Virus record (IMG/VR): IMGVR_UViG_3300025093_000047
Location: 1 to 40,333 of that record
Source of the DNA: a virus
Direction: 5' to 3' (one strand)
Length of the DNA: 40,333 bases
The notes beneath the pieces were generated by a model. That model was not told the DNA's origin, did no database searches, and was given only the letters and a program-made list of their open reading frames with translations. Position 1 is the first letter of the stretch. Each line of letters starts with the position of its first letter. A program made the translations under genes and the position numbers. Below are positions 24,604-31,553 of the stretch, piece by piece.

Positions 24604-27600
24604 ATGAGCGTTTCAAACTCAACCAGCAAAGTCCAATACACTTTGACGAGCACCAACCAAGTGTTGTCAGTCTCGTTTCATTTTCTCGCCAATGGTGACG
24701 TGAAGGCGATCAACACTGATTCCTCGGGCGTCGAGACAACCCTAGTTGAGGGGACCAACTACACGTTGACGGGGGCCGGGAATGAAGCTGGCGGAACGCT
24801 GACCATGATCGGCGGCACCATTGGCGAAACCGTGACAATCAAGCGTGACATTGACATCACGCAATTGACCGATTTCGTCAGCAACGATGCCTTCCCTGCA
24901 AGTGTCCAGGAGCGCGGGCTGGACAAGCTCACGATGGTTGCGCAGGCGACCGATGAGCAGGCGCAGCGATCAATCCAGTTCCCGGAGTCTGAGGTTGGCA
25001 GCCCAAGCAACGTCCTCGGGTCTGTGGCAGATCGTAAGGGCAAGCTGATGTCCTTTGATGCGACAACTGGAGCGGTCAAAACTGACATTTCACTTTCGGA
25101 CATCGCTTTTGACGATACCCCTGTGACGATTGCGGATACCAAGACTTCGCTGGAAGCCGTGAACGTGTCGGCTGTGGCTGACAAATCCGTTGCTTACATG
25201 CGCGGTTACGCGGCAGCCTTCGATGGCAAGGGCGGGCATTTCGTCTTGGACAAGTCCGGTTCCCTCGGTGCCGGTGCCAATGATGACGGCAACATCCTGA
25301 TTGCTGCCGGTGGTTCCAATTGGTATTGGCGCAGGATGGGGATTTACCGGGCGAACGTTGCAGACTTTGGGGCAACGGGAGACGGCTCAACCGATGATCG
25401 GGCTGCGATCCAGGCTGCAATCAACTCGCTTGCCAGCGGTGGAGTTGTGGAGTTCCCGGCTGGGACTTACCTTGTGGGCCTTGTCTCTGGCACTAACGAC
25501 AATTACGGGCTCAAGGTTACAACTTCCAATGTCCGATTTGAGATGGACGCAAAGGCAACTCTCGCCCGCCATGCCAGCATTGCGACACTGGCGAATGCCT
25601 ATCCGATTGTCCTTGTCGGCGCTCCAGACAGTGACGTTGCCAGCGCGGTGGAAAACATCTCCTTTGTGGGCGGCACATTCCAGGGTTCCGACGTTCGGCA
25701 CAGCACAAGTGGCAGCGCGGTTCACGATCACCGCAACGCGATTGAATTGAAGAACTGCAAGAAGATCCTGGTGGACGGGGTGAACTTCACACAGATTGAT
25801 TCGGCTGCCATATTCTCGCAGGCTCCCGCAATGTCATTTAATGGCACTTACTACAATAAAACGAAAGTCTATGACTTACGGGTCGTAAACTGTTCGTTTT
25901 ACGCGAATTCCCATACTACACCTGAGCGGGCCTTGATCCATGCGATTCACTTTACCGGGGACGGGCTGGTGGTTGAGGACAACTATGCCGAGTGGTGCGA
26001 TGATTTCGTCTCAACTGATTCGACGTATGATGATTTCGAGGACACCGAGACGGACACCTACACGGACAGTAGCCTGTCCGCCACAGTGAACCGCGCAGGC
26101 CGGGATTGGTCGATCTGCGGGAACACGATCCGCAACAGCAGCGAACATGCTATCTACGTCACCGGCATGGACGCCACAGTCTGCGGCAACACGGTAACAG
26201 TCCCCGATGGTGTGAGTTTTGGTAATGCTGTCACGTTGACAAATTCGACCAATAAAATCAACTGGACGGATCACGGCTTATCGAATGGCGACAGGGTTCG
26301 GTTCGGAACGGGAACGCTGCCATCTGAGCTAAGTTCTACCGTCTGGTATTACGTGATTAACAAGACTGATAATGATTTCGAGGTTGAAGCAACCTTGAGC
26401 GGCGGTACTACAGGTTTCACCAGCGACGGCTCCGGGGTTCAAGTGGACGTTCTGATCTGCACGGGCAATTCAATCAAGATTCGTTCGAGGGGTGCAGTTG
26501 TCAGCGGGAACCGGGTTAGCGCGATCAATGGCGCAATAGTAATCTCTGAACCGTCCTTGAATGTGGTTGTCAGTGGTAACTCTTGCACACAGTTGTATGG
26601 CGTGGGGTCTGGTGGTTGCATTGACGTGAGCGCGGCCAATCTGGAGAGTTTCTATTCATCTCGGTCGGATTACTTGGTTAACACAACGGCAATGGGTGGC
26701 ATTTCCATTTCCGGTAACTCAATCCACTGTCCGACTGGCGCACAGGATGACGACGTGGACAACGGGATCGGAATTCGGGTTTACGTTGCCGCGACGAATA
26801 CGAATATCCCCAACGGACATCTGCGCGGGGTGAACATCACGGACAACACGGTGAACCATCCGCGAACTGGAATCCAGTTGTTCAACAACACTCTGTCGAA
26901 CGTTCGTGGTCTAAGGATCACCGGCAATACCTTTTACGGCAAGCCGTTCACGGAATCCGGGTTCATCGGGTCTGCTCTGACGATCACGGCGGTGGATGCA
27001 AGCAGCGATGAAGTCACCTATTCCGGGCATGGATTGAGTGTAGGCGATGCCGTGTGGTGGGACATCTCGGGCACGTTTAACCTGACGGGCGACATAAGCA
27101 ACGGAGACGTGGCTTACGTGCAGGCCGTGGATGGTGCGGAGTTTTCATTGACGCTGACGAAGGGGGCAAGTGCGGCTAACATTACGGGTGGTACGACAGG
27201 CGATTTCCGTAAGTTAAATGCGCTGACCAGCGAGGCTGTGCTGGAGATAAGCAACTCCAGCGGGTCCGAGGATACCCTGGCCGAACAGGTTCAGTTCAGC
27301 AGCAATACCGTTTACGGTTTCCGCGCCATATTTGGCCGTCGAACGGGGGCAGCTAGCTCCCGATCACTACCTTGGAGCATGGTAGGGAATGCATTTTTTT
27401 ACTGCTATCAGTTGGCCGAGTCGGGTATGGCTGAAATCAGTTGGCTCCATCGCTTTACTGCCAATACCGGTTGGTGGTTTCCTGATCGTTCTTGGCAGGC
27501 GTCCAACGCGGTTGGCAATTCCATCGGAGACACGGTTAGCACGGGCGAGAGATATGGGTTGATCCAGTTTAACGGGAGCGGGGACACCCGTGCGTATTAC

Positions 27601-27630
27601 AACAACGCCAGTGGCTATAATGCACTGTGA
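24604..27630 (+). CDS. Tailspike/tail fibre with T7-fibre-like N-terminus and pectate-lyase-type beta-helix
   Basis: The 1008-residue product is the receptor-binding protein, probably a depolymerase. Residues 1-150 resemble the virion-binding domain of T7-type fibres (VQYTLTSTNQVLSVSFHFL, then GTNYTLTGAGNE, VTIKRDI, and FPASVQERGLDKLTMVAQ). A pectate-lyase-3-type motif follows at 251-300 (VADFGATGDGSTDDRAAIQ, then VVEFPAGTYLVG), and residues 300-780 show the repeated V/I-x-G-N-x rungs of a right-handed beta-helix. Two similar beta modules interrupt the helix at about 537-615 and 790-870 (GHGL/DHGLSNGDRVRF types). The C-terminus is a separate aromatic-rich cap. Surface polysaccharide is the likely target. 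It is the last rightward structural gene. Confidence 0.92.
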   Translation: MSVSNSTSKVQYTLTSTNQVLSVSFHFLANGDVKAINTDSSGVETTLVEGTNYTLTGAGNEAGGTLTMIGGTIGETVTIKRDIDITQLTDFVSNDAFPASVQERGLDKLTMVAQATDEQAQRSIQFPESEVGSPSNVLGSVADRKGKLMSFDATTGAVKTDISLSDIAFDDTPVTIADTKTSLEAVNVSAVADKSVAYMRGYAAAFDGKGGHFVLDKSGSLGAGANDDGNILIAAGGSNWYWRRMGIYRANVADFGATGDGSTDDRAAIQAAINSLASGGVVEFPAGTYLVGLVSGTNDNYGLKVTTSNVRFEMDAKATLARHASIATLANAYPIVLVGAPDSDVASAVENISFVGGTFQGSDVRHSTSGSAVHDHRNAIELKNCKKILVDGVNFTQIDSAAIFSQAPAMSFNGTYYNKTKVYDLRVVNCSFYANSHTTPERALIHAIHFTGDGLVVEDNYAEWCDDFVSTDSTYDDFEDTETDTYTDSSLSATVNRAGRDWSICGNTIRNSSEHAIYVTGMDATVCGNTVTVPDGVSFGNAVTLTNSTNKINWTDHGLSNGDRVRFGTGTLPSELSSTVWYYVINKTDNDFEVEATLSGGTTGFTSDGSGVQVDVLICTGNSIKIRSRGAVVSGNRVSAINGAIVISEPSLNVVVSGNSCTQLYGVGSGGCIDVSAANLESFYSSRSDYLVNTTAMGGISISGNSIHCPTGAQDDDVDNGIGIRVYVAATNTNIPNGHLRGVNITDNTVNHPRTGIQLFNNTLSNVRGLRITGNTFYGKPFTESGFIGSALTITAVDASSDEVTYSGHGLSVGDAVWWDISGTFNLTGDISNGDVAYVQAVDGAEFSLTLTKGASAANITGGTTGDFRKLNALTSEAVLEISNSSGSEDTLAEQVQFSSNTVYGFRAIFGRRTGAASSRSLPWSMVGNAFFYCYQLAESGMAEISWLHRFTANTGWWFPDRSWQASNAVGNSIGDTVSTGERYGLIQFNGSGDTRAYYNNASGYNAL

Positions 27631-27667
27631 AGATGAGAACATTGAAAATTCCCATTATAGTCCAAGA

Positions 27668-27862
27668 TCATTCCTCACCTTTGTCGCAATAGTCACGGTC
27701 AGCGGTTGGGCCACTGTCGGTCAACCGACAAAACCCCAGCCGGACTGTCCTGCCGTGTTTCTCGCTTAGTCTGCGAGCAAACGGAAAATGGCTCGCCATC
27801 CGTTCGCTGAGTCGGTCCCAGTAGCGGCATTGTCCGCAATAAGTGTCGGCGTCAGTTTTCAT
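27668..27862 (-). CDS. Small zinc-finger-like protein
   Basis: This 64-codon gene is the last of the leftward operon, ending 38 bases from the tailspike stop. The product has CGQCRYW near the start, then GFCRLTDSGPTADRDYC at the end, giving four cysteines in the same layout as the protein at 2260-2475. The start ATG at 27862 sits in the GGAGGCGCGGAATGA cassette, which supplies an excellent ribosome binding site, and overlaps the upstream gene by 11 bases. Metal binding is likely; the role is unknown. No terminator is evident after it. Confidence 0.75.
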   Translation of the reverse strand: MKTDADTYCGQCRYWDRLSERMASHFPFARRLSEKHGRTVRLGFCRLTDSGPTADRDYCDKGEE

Positions 27863-28085
27863 TCCGCGCCTCCATGCAGTGCTTGCATTGTTGCATTGGA
27901 TAGGTTTTTTGATCTTCGGTCATCATGTAGTTTCCACGTCCATCGGGGTGAAAGCGTGTGTGATGCACTTCCGTCACCTTTCGAGTGTCAGCCCACTCAT
28001 GGGCACCCACCCTGCACAGCAGAGGACGGAGCCGTAGACCAAGCCAGTGGAGCCAACCACGGGCAGCAGGTTTATGTTCGTTCAT
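27852..28085 (-). CDS. Small Cys/His protein (DUF1660-like)
   Basis: The 77-residue product has a basic, tryptophan-rich N-terminus (ARGWLHWLGLRLRPLLC), CRVGAHEW and, at the end, QQCKHCMEARNEN. The pattern C-x-hydrophobic-GH-W with a distal CxxC resembles the small DUF1660-type phage proteins by eye, which are thought to bind zinc. ATGA overlap with the upstream gene shows coupled translation. Its last codons contain the ribosome binding site of the following gene. Function is unknown. Confidence 0.75.
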   Translation of the reverse strand: MNEHKPAARGWLHWLGLRLRPLLCRVGAHEWADTRKVTEVHHTRFHPDGRGNYMMTEDQKTYPMQQCKHCMEARNEN

Positions 28086-28278
28086 TCCGCGCCTCCATAA
28101 ACACGCTTCATGATCGCGTCCAATTCGACTTGCATGTCAACTCGGTGCATGTCCTGAGACAAGTCAGCGATCAGCGCATTGATTACGCTGACAGTGAACT
28201 CGACGCTCGTCATTTCACGGTCGAGTTGGAGGATTTTTTTCAGTTGGTTTTGTTCTCGTCGTGTCATTCCGCACCTCC
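27859..28278 (-). promoter_or_regulatory. Repeated ribosome-binding/start cassette
   Basis: On the minus strand the 15-mer GGAGGCGCGGAATGA occurs at 27873-27859 and 28096-28082, with a one-base variant GGAGGTGCGGAATGA at 28278-28264. Each contains the ribosome binding site and the overlapping start/stop of successive small genes. The first copy is read in a different frame from the second, so it is conserved as a translation signal and not as a peptide. Confidence 0.8.
28082..28267 (-). CDS. Small helical protein
   Basis: This 61-codon gene is locked by ATGA overlaps on both sides. The product is predicted entirely helical and amphipathic (NQLKKILQLDREM, then VSVINALIADLSQDMHRVDM), a short coiled-coil protein with a C-terminal YGGAE whose codons double as the next ribosome binding site. 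No motif is recognised. It may be a regulatory or adaptor subunit for neighbouring replication proteins; this is inference from location. Confidence 0.7.
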   Translation of the reverse strand: MTRREQNQLKKILQLDREMTSVEFTVSVINALIADLSQDMHRVDMQVELDAIMKRVYGGAE

Positions 28279-28593
28279 ATCGTCGCCCATAGTTTCTCTC
28301 ACCATGTCCAAAAACGTCTCACCATCCAGCACAGCATACCAAGGGCCGTTGTTTTTTCGATGCAGCACAACCCAAGGTTTTCCGTTCGCGTCACGCTTGG
28401 CCTGGTCGGTGGCGTCGTCAAACCGCAAAGCCTCAACCCTCTTTACCTCAATGTGGAAAGGGAGTTCCGAAACGACATCCGGGGAATCCTTCCCCCCGCT
28501 AAACTGCTGTCCCCTGCGGCTGTTGAAGCCGTGCTCGGTCAGCCACTTGGCGCATTCGCGTTCGCCCCTCGCGCCTTTGTCTCGGGAGTTCAT
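28264..28593 (-). CDS. PD-(D/E)XK nuclease, Holliday-junction-resolvase-like
   Basis: The 109-residue product has the small endonuclease fold signature: KGARGERECAKWLTEHGF (Glu11 or Glu13 in the first helix), then SPDVV with Asp39 and HIEVKR with Glu49 and Lys51, giving the D-x9-E-x-K active site. Hjc-type resolvases have the same order and size. It would resolve branched recombination or replication intermediates before packaging, consistent with the Sak4, exonuclease and SSB-like genes in the same operon. ATGA overlaps join it to both neighbours. A general nuclease role cannot be excluded. Confidence 0.85.
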   Translation of the reverse strand: MNSRDKGARGERECAKWLTEHGFNSRRGQQFSGGKDSPDVVSELPFHIEVKRVEALRFDDATDQAKRDANGKPWVVLHRKNNGPWYAVLDGETFLDMVRETMGDDGGAE

Positions 28594-28886
28594 AGCAAAT
28601 CCAGATCGTAAAGAACCTTCGTTGATTGGTCGCGGATAACCTTGTCATAGGTGCGGAATCCATCAATCGTGTTTTTGGCGTGGATCATGGTCCCGTGATC
28701 CTTGCCGAAAGCCTTGGCTTTTTGGATACAAGGCTCAGGCCGGTGATGATAGGATGCCCACATGGCGATCTGCCTCGCCCGTGCGATGGGTTCCTTGCGT
28801 GATCGCGACATTACATCTTTGGTTGTCACACCACCATGCCGCGCAGCGGATTTAATCGCCTGCAATGTGAATTCTTTTAGATTCAT
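28590..28886 (-). CDS. Stand-alone DnaA domain IV-like DNA-binding protein
   Basis: The 98-residue product reads like only the C-terminal DNA-binding domain of DnaA: VTTKDVMSRSRKEPIARARQIAMW (shown in one piece of the basic loop, helix and ARQIAMW), then AFGKDHGTMIHAKNTI, matching the DnaA signature G(R/K)DHxTVxHA with Asp63, His64, Thr66, His69 and Ala70. There is no AAA+ domain. It should bind DnaA boxes, either to recruit or to block host DnaA. A perfect DnaA box lies at 32667-32675 in the same operon. It overlaps both neighbours. The start is ATG 28886. Confidence 0.85.
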   Translation of the reverse strand: MNLKEFTLQAIKSAARHGGVTTKDVMSRSRKEPIARARQIAMWASYHHRPEPCIQKAKAFGKDHGTMIHAKNTIDGFRTYDKVIRDQSTKVLYDLDLL

Positions 28887-29055
28887 TGGTCCTTTTCAAA
28901 AATGATTCTTCAACGTGAACGGTTGTTCCGACATCGAATCTCGGGTTTTTATCCACCACTTCGCATAGCCACATGCGCCCATAGGTGGGGACAAGTTTGC
29001 GCACGCGGAAGTTGTGCTTGGCGTTTTTGTTCACGTAACGGTAAATCGTTGACAT
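28852..29055 (-). CDS. Small hypothetical protein
   Basis: The 67-residue product is basic and mostly beta: YRYVNKNAKHNFRVRKLVP, then WLCEVVDKNPRFDVGTTVHV and a basic tail. Short Arg/Lys-rich beta proteins of this type could bind nucleic acid. Its end overlaps the DnaA-domain gene by 35 bases, longer than other overlaps here. It is the first gene after the hairpin at 29061-29089, so its expression may depend on read-through. No family is recognised. Confidence 0.65.
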   Translation of the reverse strand: MSTIYRYVNKNAKHNFRVRKLVPTYGRMWLCEVVDKNPRFDVGTTVHVEESFLKRTNESKRIHIAGD

Positions 29056-29060
29056 TGGAA

Positions 29061-29089
29061 AGAGCCAGCCCCCGATTAAAGGGGCTGGC
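29061..29089 (-). terminator. Leftward terminator or attenuator after the SSB-like gene
   Basis: GCCAGCCCC (29064-29072) pairs with GGGGCTGGC (29081-29089), a perfect 9-bp stem with an eight-base loop, followed leftward by TCTTTCC. It lies in the 42-base gap after the SSB-like gene. The weak T-tract suggests partial termination, separating abundant SSB from the downstream small genes. Confidence 0.65.
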
Positions 29090-29097
29090 GTTGAGGG

Positions 29098-29808
29098 TTA
29101 GAACGGCACGTCGTCACCGCCAACTTCGAAGTGATCGGCAACTCGTTTCCAGTCGGCGCTGGTAAAATCGGCTTCCGGTTTGCTGCCGAAAATCGAGTCA
29201 AGCGTCTCACTCCATTTTTCTTGTGCGCCGGTCGGGACGTTCTTCCGGCAAGCATCCCAAGCCATTGCAGCCGTGAACTGGGGTTCCGTGACAGGTAGCT
29301 TGCGGGGAGGCGGGGCAATTGCGGTAGGGGCAGGCTTCGGTGCCGAAGTAGGCTTCTTCTGGGCCTTGCCTCCGAATCCTGCGCGAAGCGTCGCGCCAAA
29401 CTCAGCCATAATTTGGTCAATGTCCGCGCATTGCGGTAGACCGCCGCCAGATCCGCCAATCGGGTTGATCCACTTCACCTTGCTGGCCGTCTGTGGGGTG
29501 CCGTCGCTGCCGATGAACTGCTCATCTTCAATGACGAGATCGACACGCGACTCACCTGCCTTGAAGATTTCAACCAGGTCGGCGGGGTTGCCGGATGTCC
29601 AGTTGAAACACTGTTCAAGGGTTTCCTTTCCGATGTCGCTCAGTGAGCCGTCCTTGCGGATGATGCACTGGTGCGAGGTTATCGTTTTGCCTTCAACCCC
29701 TTCGTTTTCGAGGTTGAAACAGATGGCGACCATAAGAGCGCCGCCGTTGGATTTGTAGTATGAACCGTCAGTTGCGGTTCCTTGGTATGTTCCTGATGGT
29801 ATTTGCAT
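29098..29808 (-). CDS. SSB-like protein with acidic DDVPF tail
   Basis: The 236-residue product has a beta-rich N-terminal half (residues 1-110, OB-fold-like: GALMVAICFNLENEG, then TITSHQCIIRKDGS, SRVDLVIEDEQF), a Pro/Lys-rich flexible linker near 150-180, a helical segment, and ends GGDDVPF. The terminal D-D-(I/V)-P-F is the hallmark of bacterial SSB tails that recruit partner proteins. Location next to a Sak4 ATPase and an exonuclease supports a ssDNA-binding role, possibly of the DUF669/DUF2815 type. The N-terminal domain is not a recognisable canonical SSB, so the family is uncertain. The start follows the upstream stop by eight bases. Confidence 0.75.
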   Translation of the reverse strand: MQIPSGTYQGTATDGSYYKSNGGALMVAICFNLENEGVEGKTITSHQCIIRKDGSLSDIGKETLEQCFNWTSGNPADLVEIFKAGESRVDLVIEDEQFIGSDGTPQTASKVKWINPIGGSGGGLPQCADIDQIMAEFGATLRAGFGGKAQKKPTSAPKPAPTAIAPPPRKLPVTEPQFTAAMAWDACRKNVPTGAQEKWSETLDSIFGSKPEADFTSADWKRVADHFEVGGDDVPF

Positions 29809-29816
29809 GTTTTTTT

Positions 29817-30080
29817 CTATTCGTTTTTCAGTCCGTGGAGTTTTACGCCGTCGCCCATTTCATGGGAAACGGTAGTGATGGATTGGTAGGTGAATTGTTC
29901 AGGGTTGGCTGCATCGCGGCGGATTCGGATCTTAAAATCCACAACGGGTTCGGGTCCGAAACCCCCGCTGAACGCTTCGTCAACCCGTTCAAGAATTGAA
30001 TCTTTCTGAAGGTGGCGAATCGCTCCGTCGAGAGCCCCGCGCAATGTATTGGTGTGTCGTTTTGTGTTCAAGAACTTCAT
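29817..30080 (-). CDS. Small hypothetical protein of the recombination operon
   Basis: The ATG at 30080 overlaps the Sak4 stop (ATGA), so I take it over the longer in-frame opening at 30098. The 87-residue product has a basic helical start (KFLNTKRHTNTLRGALDGAIRH), a Gly/Phe/Pro-rich centre (GGFGPEPVVDFKIRIRR) and a polar C-terminus. It sits between Sak4 and the SSB-like gene. No family is recognised. A helper in annealing or a loader is possible but is not supported by motifs. Confidence 0.65.
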   Translation of the reverse strand: MKFLNTKRHTNTLRGALDGAIRHLQKDSILERVDEAFSGGFGPEPVVDFKIRIRRDAANPEQFTYQSITTVSHEMGDGVKLHGLKNE

Positions 30081-30856
30081 TTCAGAATTTCCTTCCATAT
30101 TTCGGCTGGCTCATCAAGCGGAATGGGTTGCTGGCACGTACGGCTCTTCGCCATGCAATGCGGCAGCTCTGCGGGGTAGATTGTCCGCGTACCACTCCCC
30201 TGCCCCTTGCCGTCCTTGGAAATGACATCGTAGCCAAGGAACAGCAGGTGGTCGGCCCATTCCCGGCATCGCAGCCGGATAGAGGACTTGCCACTGGCGG
30301 GAGACTGGAGGCGAGGCTCAAACCGAAGCCAATCCTCGCCTGCCGGGTTAGGAACGCTGCTGGTGCAATCGTGGGCGATCAACACAACGTTGCGACCGGC
30401 ATGAGCGTGTTTATCCAGAATGTCAAACAACGAGATGAACGTCGTGAAGTTGTGTGTCAACCCCTTCCCAAAACCGTAATCGTCGAGGTTCAAGCATTTA
30501 TGCCCTTTCTCATGCGGAACGTATTGCAGCGTGTGAGCAATCGCCAGTTCTTCCGCTTTGGTAACAGAGTCGATCACTATAGTGCCGATGCCGTCCCAGC
30601 CGTCAGACTCCAGCGCGTCTGTAATGTCAGACCATGACTGAGATTCAACGACGGTTGAGTCCTTCATGTCGGGCAGACGTGACAGACTGTCGTCGAGGTC
30701 AAACCAGACAACGGGGCCGGGGGCATGGCTGGCGAGCGTCGTTTTCCCGATGCCGCCAGGTCCGTAGAGAACGACGCGGTGGCCTGCGGTTTTTTTGGGT
30801 TTCCCGAACGCAACTTTGCGCTTGGCCGGTAATTTTCTAGGTGGTGGTAAACTCAC
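30077..30856 (-). CDS. Sak4-like RecA-fold ATPase (single-strand annealing)
   Basis: The 259-residue product has Walker A GPGGIGKTT (residues 32-40), preceded by VVLY, a Walker B ending TIVIDSVTKAEE (about 92-103), and later VVLIAHD, the sensor-like strand of RecA-fold AAA_24 proteins. Sak4 proteins promote annealing with phage SSB partners, and the SSB-like gene follows two genes downstream. The basic Pro/Lys-rich first 25 residues are a flexible extension. It starts with GTG overlapping the exonuclease stop (GTGA). Length is normal for the family. Probable role: recombination-dependent replication and concatemer formation. Confidence 0.9.
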   Translation of the reverse strand: MSLPPPRKLPAKRKVAFGKPKKTAGHRVVLYGPGGIGKTTLASHAPGPVVWFDLDDSLSRLPDMKDSTVVESQSWSDITDALESDGWDGIGTIVIDSVTKAEELAIAHTLQYVPHEKGHKCLNLDDYGFGKGLTHNFTTFISLFDILDKHAHAGRNVVLIAHDCTSSVPNPAGEDWLRFEPRLQSPASGKSSIRLRCREWADHLLFLGYDVISKDGKGQGSGTRTIYPAELPHCMAKSRTCQQPIPLDEPAEIWKEILK

Positions 30857-31479
30857 AATTTCATCCTTTCATGTATTTCTTGTGTCATTCGAAGATCGTT
30901 TTTGAGGTAGTTAATCGCTTTCTCAGGGTTCAACTGGAACATGCGGGCGAAGTCCTCGCCTTTTCCGTTCTTGCCTTCAATGCCAAGGTGGCGGGCGATG
31001 GCGTCCAGCGATCCCTTGGCCTGACGGTCGCCCATTTGCCAGTCGTCGCGGAGGTCGATGAAGCGGTCGTTCCAGTAGCGCCCCTTCCTGACTCCGTGAA
31101 CGTGCAGGCTGTGTTTCCATGAACGTTTTACGACAAAAGGAAGATCGAACGAATGGGAGTTGAACCCTACCCAATAGTCGTTTGATGCATGGAACCGTTG
31201 CCAGAACTCGGCCAAGATGTCCGGTTCTTCGCCTGTCAGGATCACCGGTTCTTCGCCTTTGGTCAGAATCCCGATAGCGAGCACAACGCCGGTTAATGGG
31301 CTGAGTGCTCCTTTATCCTCGAGGTCTTTGAGGTGGTTGACCTGAGCCTCAACCAGTTTGGCCTGGCGCTTTTCAGGGTCTTTAGTGTTCCCAAATTTAA
31401 CCGATTCAGGGTCGAACGGGTGTAGTTTCTCCAGCTCCGTGCGAGGGAGCGGACCAGTTTCTATGTCGTAGTATGTCAT
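30853..31479 (-). CDS. DEDD-family 3'-5' exonuclease
   Basis: The 208-residue product carries the three exonuclease motifs: YYDIETG (Asp5, Glu7), GFNSHSFDLPFVVKR (Asp112) and YLKND (Tyr191, Asp195), the DEDDy type seen in PolB-like and RNase D-like exonucleases. There is no polymerase domain and no polymerase elsewhere, so it acts alone or with host polymerase, for example in end resection or proofreading in trans. Its ribosome binding region lies within a hairpin formed by the upstream micro-gene, so translation is probably coupled. The GTG of Sak4 overlaps its stop. Confidence 0.9.
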   Translation of the reverse strand: MTYYDIETGPLPRTELEKLHPFDPESVKFGNTKDPEKRQAKLVEAQVNHLKDLEDKGALSPLTGVVLAIGILTKGEEPVILTGEEPDILAEFWQRFHASNDYWVGFNSHSFDLPFVVKRSWKHSLHVHGVRKGRYWNDRFIDLRDDWQMGDRQAKGSLDAIARHLGIEGKNGKGEDFARMFQLNPEKAINYLKNDLRMTQEIHERMKL

Positions 31480-31553
31480 AAATTGGTGCCCTGCCTGCGT
31501 GCCGTCGCTGGGCCGAGTCTGTCATTCCGGCCCGGCAGGGCGTTAAAGTTCAT
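31476..31553 (-). CDS. 25-codon micro-gene between methyltransferase and exonuclease
   Basis: An ATG at 31553 overlaps the methyltransferase stop as ATGA, and its own TGA overlaps the exonuclease ATG as ATGA, so it fits exactly into the coupled chain. The product begins MNFNALPGRNDRL and is basic and polar. The same DNA folds into nested stems: 31488-31495 with 31534-31541 (8 bp) and 31510-31515 with 31528-31533 (6 bp). The leftward-proximal arm lies nine bases before the exonuclease start and would hide its ribosome binding site unless ribosomes translate through. It may therefore be a leader peptide more than a protein gene. Confidence 0.5.
   Translation of the reverse strand: MNFNALPGRNDRLGPATARRQGTNL

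Noticed and set aside
24604-27630. Possible diversity-generating retroelement target in the tailspike, as in Bordetella phage BPP-1
   Set aside because: No reverse transcriptase gene and no template/variable repeat pair were seen; only the head genes resemble that phage group.
27788-28639. 283-codon open frame on the plus strand
   Set aside because: It runs antisense to four ATGA-coupled leftward genes with clear motifs (resolvase-like nuclease, Cys-pair protein) and has a composition typical of a shadow frame.
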